Shown here: piece after piece, positions 1 to 7,977 of the stretch
How the letters are laid out: every line of letters begins with the position of its first letter
How positions within the stretch are numbered: position 1 is the first letter of the stretch
Assembly: GCF_902806315.1 (NCBI RefSeq)
Contig: NZ_CADCWD010000077.1
Location: 1-44,029, forward strand
Length of the DNA stretch: 44,029 nt
Direction: 5' to 3'
DNA from: an uncultured Sphingosinicella sp.
GTDB lineage: Bacteria > Pseudomonadota > Alphaproteobacteria > Sphingomonadales > Sphingomonadaceae
Made by a program: the position numbers and the translations under genes
The notes under the pieces: generated by a model
Seen by the model: the letters and a program-made list of their open reading frames with translations, nothing else
Told to the model about the DNA's origin: nothing
Database searches by the model: none

Positions 1-1702
1 GGTGGACCTTGGGCATCTCGGTGGTCGCGATCGTGCTATCGCTGGCCTTGGCAAGGCCTTCTGCGTCCGAGATCAGCACCACCTTCCCACCACGCGCCTG
101 CACTTCCTGCATGTTGCTGACGGTCTTGTCGAAGAGCGGCCCTGACGGCGCGAGCACGATCACCGGCACGTGATCGTCGATCAGCGCGATCGGCCCATGC
201 TTCATCTCGCCCGCGGCATAGCCTTCGGCGTGGATGTAGCTGATTTCCTTGAGCTTCAGCGCGCCTTCCAGCGCCATCGGATAATCCGGCCCTCGTCCGA
301 GATAAAGGACGTCCCGCGCGGCCGCGATGAAGTGCGACATGCGCTGGATCTGCTCGTCGCGATCGAGCGCGCGGTTCATCGCCGCCGGCGCTTCGGAGAG
401 GTGCCCGACGATCTCGCGCTCCTCCTCTTCGCTCATGCGGCCCTTGTCGCGCGCGAACTTCGTGGCGAGCGCCGCCAGCACCGAGAGCTGGCAGGTGAAG
501 GCCTTGGTTGAGGCGACGCCGATCTCCGGGCCAGCGCGGGTAGGGAGCAGCAGGTCCGCCTCGCGCGCCATCGAGCTGGTCGGCACGTTGACGACCACCG
601 CCACCTTCTGCCCCTGCTCGCGCGCATGGCGAAGGGCAGCCAAGGTGTCGGCCGTCTCGCCGGACTGGGAGATGAAGAGCGCCATCCCGCCCTCCTCCAG
701 AACCGGCTGGCGGTATCGGAATTCGGAGGCGATATCGAGCTCGACGGGCACGCGCGCGAACTGCTCGAGCCAGTATTTCGCGACCATCCCCGCATAATAG
801 GAGGTGCCGCAGGCGACGATCGTCACGCGAGGCACGTCCTTGAAGCTGAACTCCATGTCCGGAAGCGCCACTTCCTGCTCGTAGGAGCGAAGGTAGCTTT
901 GCAGCGTCTGGGCGACCACGAGCGGCTGCTCGAAAATCTCCTTCTGCATGTAATGGCGGTGGTTGCCCTTCTCGACTGCAGCGCCCGAAGCGCCGGAGGA
1001 GACGATCGGGCGCTTAACCTCGTTGTTGTCGCGGTCGTAGATGGTCGAGCCCTCGCGGGTGATCACCGCCCAGTCGCCTTCGTTCAGATAAGCGATCTGC
1101 TGGGTCAGCGGCGCCAGGGCGAGCGCGTCCGAACCGAGATAGGTCTCGCCCTCGCCATAGCCGACGGTCAGCGGCGCGCCCATCCGCGCGCCGATAAGAA
1201 GGTCGGGATGATCCTTGAACATGATCGCGACCGCGAACGCGCCCTCCAGGCGCGGCAGCACCGCCGCCACGGCGTCCTTCGGGGTCGCGCCCTTACTCAG
1301 CTCGTTTGCGACCAGATGAGCGACCACCTCGCTATCGGTCTGGCTCTCGAACGTGCGGCCGAGCGCGCGCATCTCCTCGCGCAGCGGGCGGAAATTCTCG
1401 ATGATGCCGTTGTGGACCAGCGCCACGCCATCCACAATGTGCGGATGCGCGTTGCCCACCGTCGGCGCGCCATGCGTCGCCCAACGGGTGTGGGCGATAC
1501 CGACCACGCCGGGGAGCGGTTCCTTCTGGAGCTCGGCGGCGAGGTTGTTGAGCTTGCCCTCGGCGCGGCGGCGTTCGAGCTGGCTGTCGACGATGGTGCA
1601 CACGCCCGCGGAATCATAGCCGCGATATTCGAGGCGCCTCAGCCCGCCCATTAGCCGCTCGGTAACTTCTTCACGCCCGACGATCCCGATAATCCCGCAC
1701 AT
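1..1702 (-). CDS. glmS: Glutamine--fructose-6-phosphate aminotransferase (partial)
   Basis: This enzyme makes glucosamine-6-phosphate from fructose-6-phosphate and glutamine, the first step of UDP-GlcNAc synthesis in the cytoplasm. The protein opens with MCGIIGIVG, so Cys2 becomes the N-terminal nucleophile of the class II glutamine amidotransferase domain. HTRWATHG and a GDWAVITREG stretch follow. Two SIS sugar-isomerase domains come next, with the SQSGETADT motif in the first and a GRGPDYPMALEGALKLKE stretch in the second. About 567 codons are present; the family is near 607, so roughly 40 C-terminal residues lie beyond the window start. It begins 4 nt after the glmU stop, so the two genes very likely share a transcript. 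The frame has no stop inside the window. Confidence 0.96.
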   Translation of the reverse strand, partial: MCGIIGIVGREEVTERLMGGLRRLEYRGYDSAGVCTIVDSQLERRRAEGKLNNLAAELQKEPLPGVVGIAHTRWATHGAPTVGNAHPHIVDGVALVHNGIIENFRPLREEMRALGRTFESQTDSEVVAHLVANELSKGATPKDAVAAVLPRLEGAFAVAIMFKDHPDLLIGARMGAPLTVGYGEGETYLGSDALALAPLTQQIAYLNEGDWAVITREGSTIYDRDNNEVKRPIVSSGASGAAVEKGNHRHYMQKEIFEQPLVVAQTLQSYLRSYEQEVALPDMEFSFKDVPRVTIVACGTSYYAGMVAKYWLEQFARVPVELDIASEFRYRQPVLEEGGMALFISQSGETADTLAALRHAREQGQKVAVVVNVPTSSMAREADLLLPTRAGPEIGVASTKAFTCQLSVLAALATKFARDKGRMSEEEEREIVGHLSEAPAAMNRALDRDEQIQRMSHFIAAARDVLYLGRGPDYPMALEGALKLKEISYIHAEGYAAGEMKHGPIALIDDHVPVIVLAPSGPLFDKTVSNMQEVQARGGKVVLISDAEGLAKASDSTIATTEMPKVH

Positions 1703-1706
1703 ACGC

Positions 1707-3068
1707 TTACTTTCTCGCCAGCTTCTTTTCGGCCATCTTCGCTCGGAAACGCGCGGCCCAGCCGGGAGCCACCTGCTGCTTGCCGCGCGCAAGCGCAAGC
1801 GCGTCTTCCGCCACGTCACGCGTCACCACCGATCCGGCGCCGACGATCGCTCCGGCCCCGATCGAGACCGGCGCCACCAGCGCGCTGTTGGAGCCGATGA
1901 AAGCGCCTTCGCCGATCTTGGTGCCGTATTTGAAAAAGCCGTCATAATTGCAGGTGATCGTCCCCGCGCCGATATTAGCCCCCGCGCCCACATCGGCGTC
2001 GCCGATATAGGAAAGGTGGTTGGCCTTGGCGCCCTTGCCGAGCCGCGCCTTCTTCACCTCGACGAAATTGCCGACCTTTGCATTTTCGTCGATCTCGGCG
2101 CCGGGGCGGAGACGGGCATAGGGGCCGATCTCCGCATTGCGGGCGATCGTCGCACCTTCAATATGACTGAACGCCCGGATGGTGACGCAGTCGGCGACGC
2201 GCACGCCCGGCCCGAACACGACATGGGGCTCGATGACGCAATCGCGGCCGACCTCGGTGTCGTGCGCGAACCAGACCGTGTCGGGAGCCACCAAGGTCAC
2301 TCCGTCCGCCATCGCTTGCAGGCGCCGCCTGCGCTGCCATTCGGCCTCGACGAGCGCAAGCTCGGCGCGGCTGTTGACGCCCGCCATCTCCCAGGGCTGC
2401 GCCTCGATGACGACGGACTTACGCCCGTCACCCTGCGCGAGCATGACGATGTCGGGCAGATAATATTCACCCGCGGCATTCTCGTTCCCCACCCGGCCAA
2501 GCAGCGGGAACAGGTCTTCGGCCCGCGCGGCCATCAGGCCCGAATTGCACAAGTCGACCGCGCGCTCCTCCGGCGTCGCGTCCTTGAACTCGACCATCTT
2601 CTGGATCGCGCCGTCGTCGCCCGCGATGATGCGGCCATAGGCCCCGGCATCGTCGGGTCGGAAGCCGACCACCACCACGGCGGGCGCATCGGCTCCGTTG
2701 AGCCGCTCGAGCATGCGCGACATCGTCTCCGCCTCGACCAGCGGCGTGTCGCCGTAGAGAATGAGGACGTCGCCCGCGAAGCCGTTCAGTTCCCGCTCCG
2801 CCTGACGGACGGCGTGGCCGGTGCCGAGCTGCTGCTCCTGCACCACGGTCTCGCCGCCGCGTGCGCTGACGAGATGCTCGACCTGCTCGCGCCCGCTGCC
2901 CACGACGACGATCTTGTGCGCGGGCGCCAGCCGGTCGACGACGCCCAGCAGATGGTCGAGCATGGCGCGCCCGGCGATCGGGTGCAGCACCTTGTGGACG
3001 TCGGATTTCATGCGCGTCCCCTTGCCGGCGGCAAGGATCACTGCGGCAAAGGGTCGGGCCGTCTTCAT
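1707..3068 (-). CDS. glmU: Bifunctional GlcNAc-1-P uridyltransferase / GlcN-1-P acetyltransferase
   Basis: GlmU acetylates glucosamine-1-phosphate and then uridylates it to UDP-GlcNAc, the precursor of peptidoglycan and lipid A. The start chosen gives 453 residues (E. coli GlmU has 456) and places the nucleotidyltransferase signature LAAGKGTRMKSDVHKVLH at the N-terminus. A longer open frame runs upstream but adds 114 residues with no family resemblance. The C-terminal half is a left-handed beta-helix of hexapeptide repeats ending in the acetyltransferase core (NIGAGTITCNYDG, FIGSNSALVAPV). glmS follows directly on the same strand. A divergent phosphatase gene starts 84 bp upstream, so both promoters must lie in 3069-3152. 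Confidence 0.96.
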   Translation of the reverse strand: MKTARPFAAVILAAGKGTRMKSDVHKVLHPIAGRAMLDHLLGVVDRLAPAHKIVVVGSGREQVEHLVSARGGETVVQEQQLGTGHAVRQAERELNGFAGDVLILYGDTPLVEAETMSRMLERLNGADAPAVVVVGFRPDDAGAYGRIIAGDDGAIQKMVEFKDATPEERAVDLCNSGLMAARAEDLFPLLGRVGNENAAGEYYLPDIVMLAQGDGRKSVVIEAQPWEMAGVNSRAELALVEAEWQRRRRLQAMADGVTLVAPDTVWFAHDTEVGRDCVIEPHVVFGPGVRVADCVTIRAFSHIEGATIARNAEIGPYARLRPGAEIDENAKVGNFVEVKKARLGKGAKANHLSYIGDADVGAGANIGAGTITCNYDGFFKYGTKIGEGAFIGSNSALVAPVSIGAGAIVGAGSVVTRDVAEDALALARGKQQVAPGWAARFRAKMAEKKLARK

Positions 3069-3152
3069 CTCAATTCCTGCGGGAGGTTTCGGGCGGCTCC
3101 ATCGCATGGAAATCTTGCGAATTCCATAGGCCTGGCCCATGGCGCCGCGCCT

Positions 3153-3821
3153 ATGCCCGCCATTCGTTTCGACTCTGTCGCCTTCGATCTCGACGGCACT
3201 CTGGCAGACACCGCGCCCGATATTGCCCACGCGCTGAACCACGCACTCGGCACGATCGGCCGCCTGGCCATCGCGTCGCAGGTCGTGCGCACCATGATCG
3301 GGGACGGCGCCCGCAACCTGATCCGCCGCGCGCTGACGGCCACCGGCGGCAACGACGAGGCTTTGATCGACCAACTCTATCCCGTTTACGTCGACTTCTA
3401 CGCCGACCATCCTTGCGGCGGCACGAAGCCGTTCGCGGGAGTGGAAGCGGCAATGGACGCGCTGGCCGCCAACGGCGTCCGGCTCGCCATCTGCACGAAC
3501 AAGCCGGAGCGGGTCAGCCGGGCGTTACTGGAAGCGCTGGGCTGGACCGAGCGGTTCTCGGCAATCGTCTGCGGCGACACCCTGAGCGTGCGCAAGCCCG
3601 ACCCCGCGCCGCTCTTCGCCGCCATTCGGGAGGCGAGGAGCGCCGCGTTCGTCGGCGACTCGCTGATCGACGCCGAGACGGCGCGCGCTGCCGCGGTCCC
3701 GTTCGTCGCCGTCAGCTTCGGCTATTCCAGCGTCCCCGCCGACCGGTTCGGGGCCGATGCCGTGATCGACAGCTTCGACGCACTGATCCCGGCCCTGGAC
3801 GGGCTCAGCGCCGCGCCTTGA
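3153..3821 (+). CDS. gph: HAD-family phosphatase, phosphoglycolate phosphatase-like
   Basis: This 222-residue protein is a haloacid-dehalogenase superfamily phosphatase. Motif I is FDLDGTLADT near residue 10 (nucleophile and acid-base aspartates), motif II is the CTNKPE stretch, motif III is the lysine of VRKPDP, and motif IV is VGDSLIDAETA. A helical cap follows motif I, as in the Gph branch that removes 2-phosphoglycolate left from DNA repair or oxygenase chemistry. The substrate is inferred from similarity only; other HAD phosphatases share the layout. The ATG chosen puts motif I at the usual distance from the N-terminus. The 3' end overlaps the converging nucleotidyltransferase gene by 17 bp. 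Confidence 0.85.
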   Translation: MPAIRFDSVAFDLDGTLADTAPDIAHALNHALGTIGRLAIASQVVRTMIGDGARNLIRRALTATGGNDEALIDQLYPVYVDFYADHPCGGTKPFAGVEAAMDALAANGVRLAICTNKPERVSRALLEALGWTERFSAIVCGDTLSVRKPDPAPLFAAIREARSAAFVGDSLIDAETARAAAVPFVAVSFGYSSVPADRFGADAVIDSFDALIPALDGLSAAP

Positions 3822-4812
3822 TCCAGAGGTGCCGCGCCAGCATCGGCAGCGGCATGCGCAGCAGGTGCGAGCGAACGTAGAAGCCCAGGCGCAGGGCCGG
3901 CCGGGTCGCCTGGCCCCACCCGTTGCGGGCGACCAGCCGCGCCCTGAAAGCCCGATCGACCTTGTGGCTGCGGGTCCAACCGGTTGGTGAAGGTGTCCCG
4001 TAGAAGTCGGCGGCGATACGCGCCGCCCGCTGAACCGCGGGGAGAAGCTGGTGGCGTGAAGCTCGATCGTGAAGCTCCGGCCAGAAGCCGGCCCTCCCCC
4101 CGAATTCACGCAGCATCCTGTCAATGTCCCAAAGGTTTCGAAGCCCGCCCGCGAGGTCGCCGTCGGCGAAGAGATGTGCCGCGGCGTGGACGATCATGTC
4201 TGGAGGCGAAAGGACTCTCAGGCCCCCGTCCAGCTCGACGCTGTCGGCGATCATGCCCGCCGCATCCGGTTTCGGCTTGGCAGTGAGCGGCAGGATCGTG
4301 TGGTGCACGTCGATCATGCGGTCGCGTTCGCGGTGGATCAGCGGCGGCAGCTCGTGCATCCATCGGCGATAATAAAGGCTGTCATAGGCGTCCTCCTTCA
4401 CCCACTCCCAGCCCGCCGCGAGCAACGCCTGCTCGACTTCGTCGAGCCGGTCGCGCGGCACCATGATGTCGAGATCGCCGATCGAGCGGCCGAGCCCCGC
4501 GTCCAGCCCCGCGGCCGTATATGCGGTGCCCTTGAGCAGGATGACCGGAAGGTCGAGCGGAGCCAGTGCGCGCCGTGCCATCTCCGCTTCCCAGAGCGCC
4601 TGCCGCTTCGCCTGCTCCGCATCGCGCCGCGCTGCCTCGAAAATCGTCCCGACGTTCGAGGGGAGCGCCTCCTCCTGCAGGCGATAGGCAAGGCTTCCGA
4701 TCAGCGCTTCCGCTCGGGCTACGGCAATGAGGGCCGTCCACTCCGGGTCGCGGAGTGAGCGGGCGCTGGACGGCTCCGCCAGAGCGCGGACGAGAAGCCG
4801 TGCCGCATTCAC
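3805..4812 (-). CDS. Nucleotidyltransferase family protein of the HprK-related cassette
   Basis: A 335-residue protein of the uncharacterised nucleotidyltransferase group (NTP_transf_5-like). The core is LLKGTAY at about 92-98, then GRSIGDLDIMVP at about 108-119, which supplies the Gly-Ser and Asp-x-Asp (D113, D115) of a minimal nucleotidyltransferase fold. The IDVHHTILP stretch and a DPPDM/AAHLF-like helix follow. It is the last gene of a four-gene minus-strand cassette and overlaps the kinase stop by 4 nt (ATGA), which points to translational coupling. The family is recurrent beside HprK-related kinases and PqqD-like proteins. Its substrate is unknown; NMP transfer to a peptide, protein or small molecule is an inference. 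The tail is basic (ends IKARR). Confidence 0.85.
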   Translation of the reverse strand: MNAARLLVRALAEPSSARSLRDPEWTALIAVARAEALIGSLAYRLQEEALPSNVGTIFEAARRDAEQAKRQALWEAEMARRALAPLDLPVILLKGTAYTAAGLDAGLGRSIGDLDIMVPRDRLDEVEQALLAAGWEWVKEDAYDSLYYRRWMHELPPLIHRERDRMIDVHHTILPLTAKPKPDAAGMIADSVELDGGLRVLSPPDMIVHAAAHLFADGDLAGGLRNLWDIDRMLREFGGRAGFWPELHDRASRHQLLPAVQRAARIAADFYGTPSPTGWTRSHKVDRAFRARLVARNGWGQATRPALRLGFYVRSHLLRMPLPMLARHLWIKARR

Positions 4813-5669
4813 TTGGCCCAGAGCTCCTCGACCTGGGCAAGCGCCGCCTCCGTGCTCGGATAATCGATGGCGAGCGCGGGCACGGTCGTCACGAGATGGG
4901 TCAACGCGTCGAAGGCGCGCTCGCCGAGCGCCACGTAATTGGTCGAAGCCTGGGTCAGGCGGACGAACACCTCGGCCGGGCCGACCGGTCGCACCGCAGC
5001 CTCGAGATCGCGACCGTAGCGCGGGAAAAGGATTAGCGCGGGAGCGGCCGGCTCACTCATCCGCTCGATTGCGTCCCGGCTGGGGCGGAAATGGCGGATC
5101 GCTCCCTTCGGCGTGCCCTTCAGCCAAGGGCCGAGGCGGTTGGGCCCTGCCCTTTCTTCCATGACGTACACCGACTGGTTCTTGAGGCTGACGGCGCGTG
5201 GAAACGGGTGCAGCGTGCCCGTGTCGAGGTCGAGCAGGGCGAATTCGTCGCCCATCAGCCGCCACCCCGCTTCGCCGAGCAAGGCCGCCAGAGTCGACTT
5301 GCCCGATCCGGAGAGCCCAGTCATCAGCAAGGCCCGGCCGTCCCGCTCCACGGTCGAGGCATGGAGCAGAAGGTGTCGCCGATACCCGAGCGCCATCTGC
5401 AGGTTCATGCCCATCTCGGCGGCCAGCAGCCCATGCTCCAGCGCCATCGGGACCGCATCCGGAAGCATATAATCGCCCCGGATCGCGACCGACGGCCGCA
5501 CCCATCGCCGCCAGGGTTTCTCCGCCTCCAGGCGCACGGTGAAATCGCAGACTGCATCGGCCGCCGGATAATCGCGGTAAAGCTCAGCCAGCTGCCGCAC
5601 CGGCGCCGCCCATTGCGATCCGACCCGGAACGTCACGGGCCCGACCTTCAGCCGATGCTCGTGCTTCAT
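4809..5669 (-). CDS. HprK-related kinase A
   Basis: A 286-residue protein related to the C-terminal kinase domain of HPr kinase/phosphorylase. It has a Walker A loop GLSGSGKST (about 118-126), preceded by the LLLHASTVERDG strand typical of the fold, and a LMGDEFALLD stretch (about 138-147) in the Walker B position. The HPr-recognition domain of true HprK is missing and no HPr gene is nearby, so HPr is unlikely to be its target. Family knowledge: HprK-related kinase A genes travel with a PqqD-like gene and a nucleotidyltransferase gene, and their function is undefined. Stop-start overlaps of 4 nt with both neighbours indicate a tightly coupled operon. Phosphorylation of a peptide or protein substrate is inferred. 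Confidence 0.88.
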   Translation of the reverse strand: MKHEHRLKVGPVTFRVGSQWAAPVRQLAELYRDYPAADAVCDFTVRLEAEKPWRRWVRPSVAIRGDYMLPDAVPMALEHGLLAAEMGMNLQMALGYRRHLLLHASTVERDGRALLMTGLSGSGKSTLAALLGEAGWRLMGDEFALLDLDTGTLHPFPRAVSLKNQSVYVMEERAGPNRLGPWLKGTPKGAIRHFRPSRDAIERMSEPAAPALILFPRYGRDLEAAVRPVGPAEVFVRLTQASTNYVALGERAFDALTHLVTTVPALAIDYPSTEAALAQVEELWAK

Positions 5670-5938
5670 GCGCGCCGCACCAGCCCCGCCGCTTCGAGTT
5701 CGGCCAGACGCGGCACCAAAGCCTCGGCTCCGCCCTCGACATCGAACCGCTCCTCAATACGGGCGAGCAGTACCTCTTCGTCAGCAGGAGCGCTGGCGAG
5801 CGCCTCCAATATCTGAGGCGCAGGCGGCGCGAGCAGATGGGTAATGCCGGAGGGGCGGTGAAAAATGGCAACGAGGCCGCCGAGCGGCACGGCCTTCAGC
5901 TCATCTGCGGAATCGGCAATGTAACGAGGACCGGCCAT
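5666..5938 (-). CDS. PqqD-like peptide chaperone of the HprK-related (HPr-rel-A) system
   Basis: A 90-residue protein with the size and pattern of PqqD-like RiPP recognition elements: an N-terminal beta-hairpin (LVAIFHRPSGITHLL), then helices with a conserved-type PAPQILEAL turn, and a C-terminal LAELEAAGLVRRA helix. In PQQ and lasso/ranthipeptide pathways such domains bind the leader of the precursor peptide and deliver it to modifying enzymes. It overlaps the kinase start by 4 nt and lies 17 nt after the stop of the exported small protein. That context makes substrate presentation to the kinase and nucleotidyltransferase the most natural role, which is inference. Similar proteins are called HPr-rel-A system PqqD family peptide chaperones. 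Confidence 0.82.
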   Translation of the reverse strand: MAGPRYIADSADELKAVPLGGLVAIFHRPSGITHLLAPPAPQILEALASAPADEEVLLARIEERFDVEGGAEALVPRLAELEAAGLVRRA

Positions 5939-5955
5939 GCCGGCCCACCCTTAGC

Positions 5956-6363
5956 CTAGCGCGGCATCTGGAGCGAGGCGTAGCAGGTAAATCCGCTCAT
6001 CCCCGCCTGAAGGCGCCGGATATAATTGGCATAGGCCTGCGAAGATTCGGCATCCATGCCCGCCGGAGTGAGGCCGCCGTTCAAGAGCTGCTTGGCTTCC
6101 TCGCCGGTCAGCGGGCGCGGCAGCGGCGGCACGGCGCCTTCCGTTCCTGCCGGGACGAGGCTGCCGTCCGGAGCGATATAGCTCCCGGCCGCCTGCGGCG
6201 AAGGAATTGGGATCTCGCAATTGAGAACGGACCCGGCGGTCTGCGCCAGCGCCGGCTTGATCGTGACCACCGTTGAGGCGGCCGCGGCGCCCAATGCGAG
6301 CACCAAACGGCGGGTGGGCTCGGGAGCCTGGCTCTCGCCCTTTGGATCGAACGCTTCGCTCAT
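5956..6363 (-). CDS. Exported small protein, candidate substrate of the HprK-related cassette
   Basis: A 135-residue protein not assigned to a named family. The N-terminus has a polar region, a twin arginine (PTRRLVLAL, R18-R19) and a hydrophobic stretch ending ALA|QT at about residue 40, so Tat or Sec export is expected; the motif fits the Tat consensus loosely. The mature part carries two cysteines, at about 49 (LNCEIP) and 127 (FTCYAS), which could form one disulfide. A Pro/Gly-rich middle follows (IAPDGSLVPAGTEG), then a helical ANYIRRLQAG segment, and it ends LQMPR. It is first in the operon, 17 nt before the PqqD-like gene, which is where a precursor would be expected. Substrate status is inferred from position only. 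Confidence 0.75.
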   Translation of the reverse strand: MSEAFDPKGESQAPEPTRRLVLALGAAAASTVVTIKPALAQTAGSVLNCEIPIPSPQAAGSYIAPDGSLVPAGTEGAVPPLPRPLTGEEAKQLLNGGLTPAGMDAESSQAYANYIRRLQAGMSGFTCYASLQMPR

Positions 6364-6460
6364 GCCTGCTCCGGATACTCGGCGGATCGTTTCTTAAGAG
6401 TAAAGCCTTGCAAATGCGAGCGGTAGAAGCTGTCACATGATCCCGCTAAGGGACAAATCG

Positions 6461-7714
6461 ATGGCGCGTGGGTGGATATTGCGGGCGCTCGGGGGCGTGG
6501 CGGCGGCGGTGCTGGGCGTCGCAGCGGCGGTGGCGGCCGGCGCGCCGATGACGGGTGCGCTCTTCGCCCTGCTCGCCGGCATTGTCGCGGCGGCTCTGGC
6601 GTGGCCGGGCCAGAGCAGCAGGCCGGCCGCTGAGACGCCGATCGTCGAGACCGGCCTCCCGCCCCTTCCCGAAGCGCTCGACCTCCTGGAAGCCGTCGAG
6701 GACCCCTTGCTGATCGTCCGCAACCGCCGCGTCGTCTATTCCAATCCTTCGGCGCGCGCAGTGCTCGGCGAGCATATCGAGGGCGCGGACGTGCGCCTCG
6801 CGATCCGGCATCCGGCCGCAGCCGAACGGCTGATCGACCGCGGCGAAGCGGCGGAGCGAGTGACGCGCACGGAGCTTGTCGGGCTTGGCGAGCGCGATCG
6901 CCGCTGGCTGATGACCACGACTCTCCTGAAGGACGGCTGCCGGCTGGTGCGCCTCACCGACCGCAGCGCCGCCCATGCATCGGAGCAGATGCGCGTCGAT
7001 TTCGTCGCCAACGCCAGCCACGAATTGCGCACGCCGCTCGCGACCTTGCTCGGCTTCCTTGAAACGCTGCAAGACGAACGCGCGGCGAGCGATGCGAAAA
7101 CACGCTCGCGCTTCATCAAGATCATGTTCGACGAAGCGCGCCGGATGCAGCGCCTGGTCGACGACCTCATCTCCCTCTCCCGTATCGAAGGCGAACGCTT
7201 CACCCTGCCGCGCGAGTCCGTCGAGCTGATGCCGGTCGTGGAGGAGGTGAAGGCGAGCCTCTCGCTTATGATGGAAGAGAAAGGGAGCAGCGTTCGCATC
7301 GAGCGGGGTGCGTTCGATCCGGTGGTTCTGGGCGATCAGTTCCAGCTGCTCCAGCTCGTGCAGAACCTGTTGGTGAACGCGCTCAAATATGGGCGGCCCG
7401 CATCCGAAGTCGTCATCCGCTTCGAGGAAGCCGGCCCGGACATGCTTCGGATGAGCGTGATCGATCAGGGCGAAGGCATCGCGCAGGAGCATCTCCCCCG
7501 CCTCACCGAGCGCTTCTACCGCGTCGATCCGAGCCGCAGCCGCTCGATGGGGGGGACGGGGCTGGGCCTTGCTATCGTCAAACATATCGTCGGGCGACAC
7601 CGCGGGCGGCTCGACATCAGGAGCAAGGTCGGGGAGGGAACGTCCGTCCGCGTCTACCTGCCGCGCGCCGGCGCCGCGGGAGCATCACCACCCCAGCAAA
7701 GCCTCAGCGGCTAG
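6461..7714 (+). CDS. phoR: Phosphate regulon sensor histidine kinase
   Basis: PhoR phosphorylates PhoB when phosphate is scarce. Two hydrophobic segments lie at the N-terminus (about 1-55), followed by a PAS-like domain (DLLEAVEDPLLIVRNRR), the HisKA H-box FVANASHELRTPL, and an HATPase_c domain with N-box LLVNALKYG, G1 DQGEGI and G2 GGTGLGLAIVKHI. The start at 6461 (417 residues) is preferred because AAGGGA lies about 8 nt upstream; an in-frame ATG at 6437 would add eight residues without a good ribosome binding site. phoR is apart from phoB, with the porin and pst genes in between. Its 3' end overlaps a small converging gene by 11 bp. Confidence 0.93.
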   Translation: MARGWILRALGGVAAAVLGVAAAVAAGAPMTGALFALLAGIVAAALAWPGQSSRPAAETPIVETGLPPLPEALDLLEAVEDPLLIVRNRRVVYSNPSARAVLGEHIEGADVRLAIRHPAAAERLIDRGEAAERVTRTELVGLGERDRRWLMTTTLLKDGCRLVRLTDRSAAHASEQMRVDFVANASHELRTPLATLLGFLETLQDERAASDAKTRSRFIKIMFDEARRMQRLVDDLISLSRIEGERFTLPRESVELMPVVEEVKASLSLMMEEKGSSVRIERGAFDPVVLGDQFQLLQLVQNLLVNALKYGRPASEVVIRFEEAGPDMLRMSVIDQGEGIAQEHLPRLTERFYRVDPSRSRSMGGTGLGLAIVKHIVGRHRGRLDIRSKVGEGTSVRVYLPRAGAAGASPPQQSLSG

Positions 7715-7883
7715 CGGCGAGGTTGCGATAAGCGGCCAGCGCGGCCGAGTAATCCATCGCGAGCTGGCGGTGGACCTGCGCCTCCGGGCTCCCGGAACGC
7801 CCCGCCGCTTCTTCTTGCGCGAGCCGGCGCGAGAAGAACTCGATCTCCTTTTCCGGCGTCCATCCCTGCTGCATTCTCACCAT
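7704..7883 (-). CDS. Small hypothetical protein
   Basis: A helical, charged protein of about 59 residues (starting MVRMQQGW) with the pattern EKEIEFFSRRLAQEEAA then HRQLAMDYSAALAAYRNLA, ending NLAASR. I do not recognise a named family. The pattern resembles other short sphingomonad proteins with a Glu-rich helix and a second Ala/Tyr helix, such as the one at 26590-26781. An in-frame GTG at 7901 would extend it, but that codon sits inside the PHO box of the porin, so the ATG at 7883 (or 7874) is more likely. It converges on phoR with an 11 bp overlap. Confidence 0.55.
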   Translation of the reverse strand: MVRMQQGWTPEKEIEFFSRRLAQEEAAGRSGSPEAQVHRQLAMDYSAALAAYRNLAASR

Positions 7884-7894
7884 CCCAAGCGCCT

Positions 7895-7912
7895 CTGTCA
7901 CAAAAATGTAAC
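7895..7912 (+). promoter_or_regulatory. PHO box upstream of the porin gene
   Basis: The sequence CTGTCACAAAAATGTAAC fits the PhoB site layout of two 7-bp repeats separated by 4 bp. The first repeat CTGTCAC is perfect and the second ATGTAAC matches at five of seven positions. It lies 65 bp before the porin start, in the proper orientation. Confidence 0.78.
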
Positions 7913-7977
7913 CTAGGCTTCAAATGGTTGTCATTCACTTGCATCAGCAGCGACGATGTCGGAGATGGCGGGCCCGT

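Noticed and set aside
626-1654. A 342-codon open frame opposite glmS
   Set aside because: A shadow of the conserved glmS coding sequence; no motif.
6429-6435. A single CTGTCAC half-site just before the phoR open frame
   Set aside because: No second half-site lies 11 bp away, so a PhoB site is not supported.
6446-7600. A 384-codon open frame opposite phoR
   Set aside because: A shadow of the histidine kinase; no motif.
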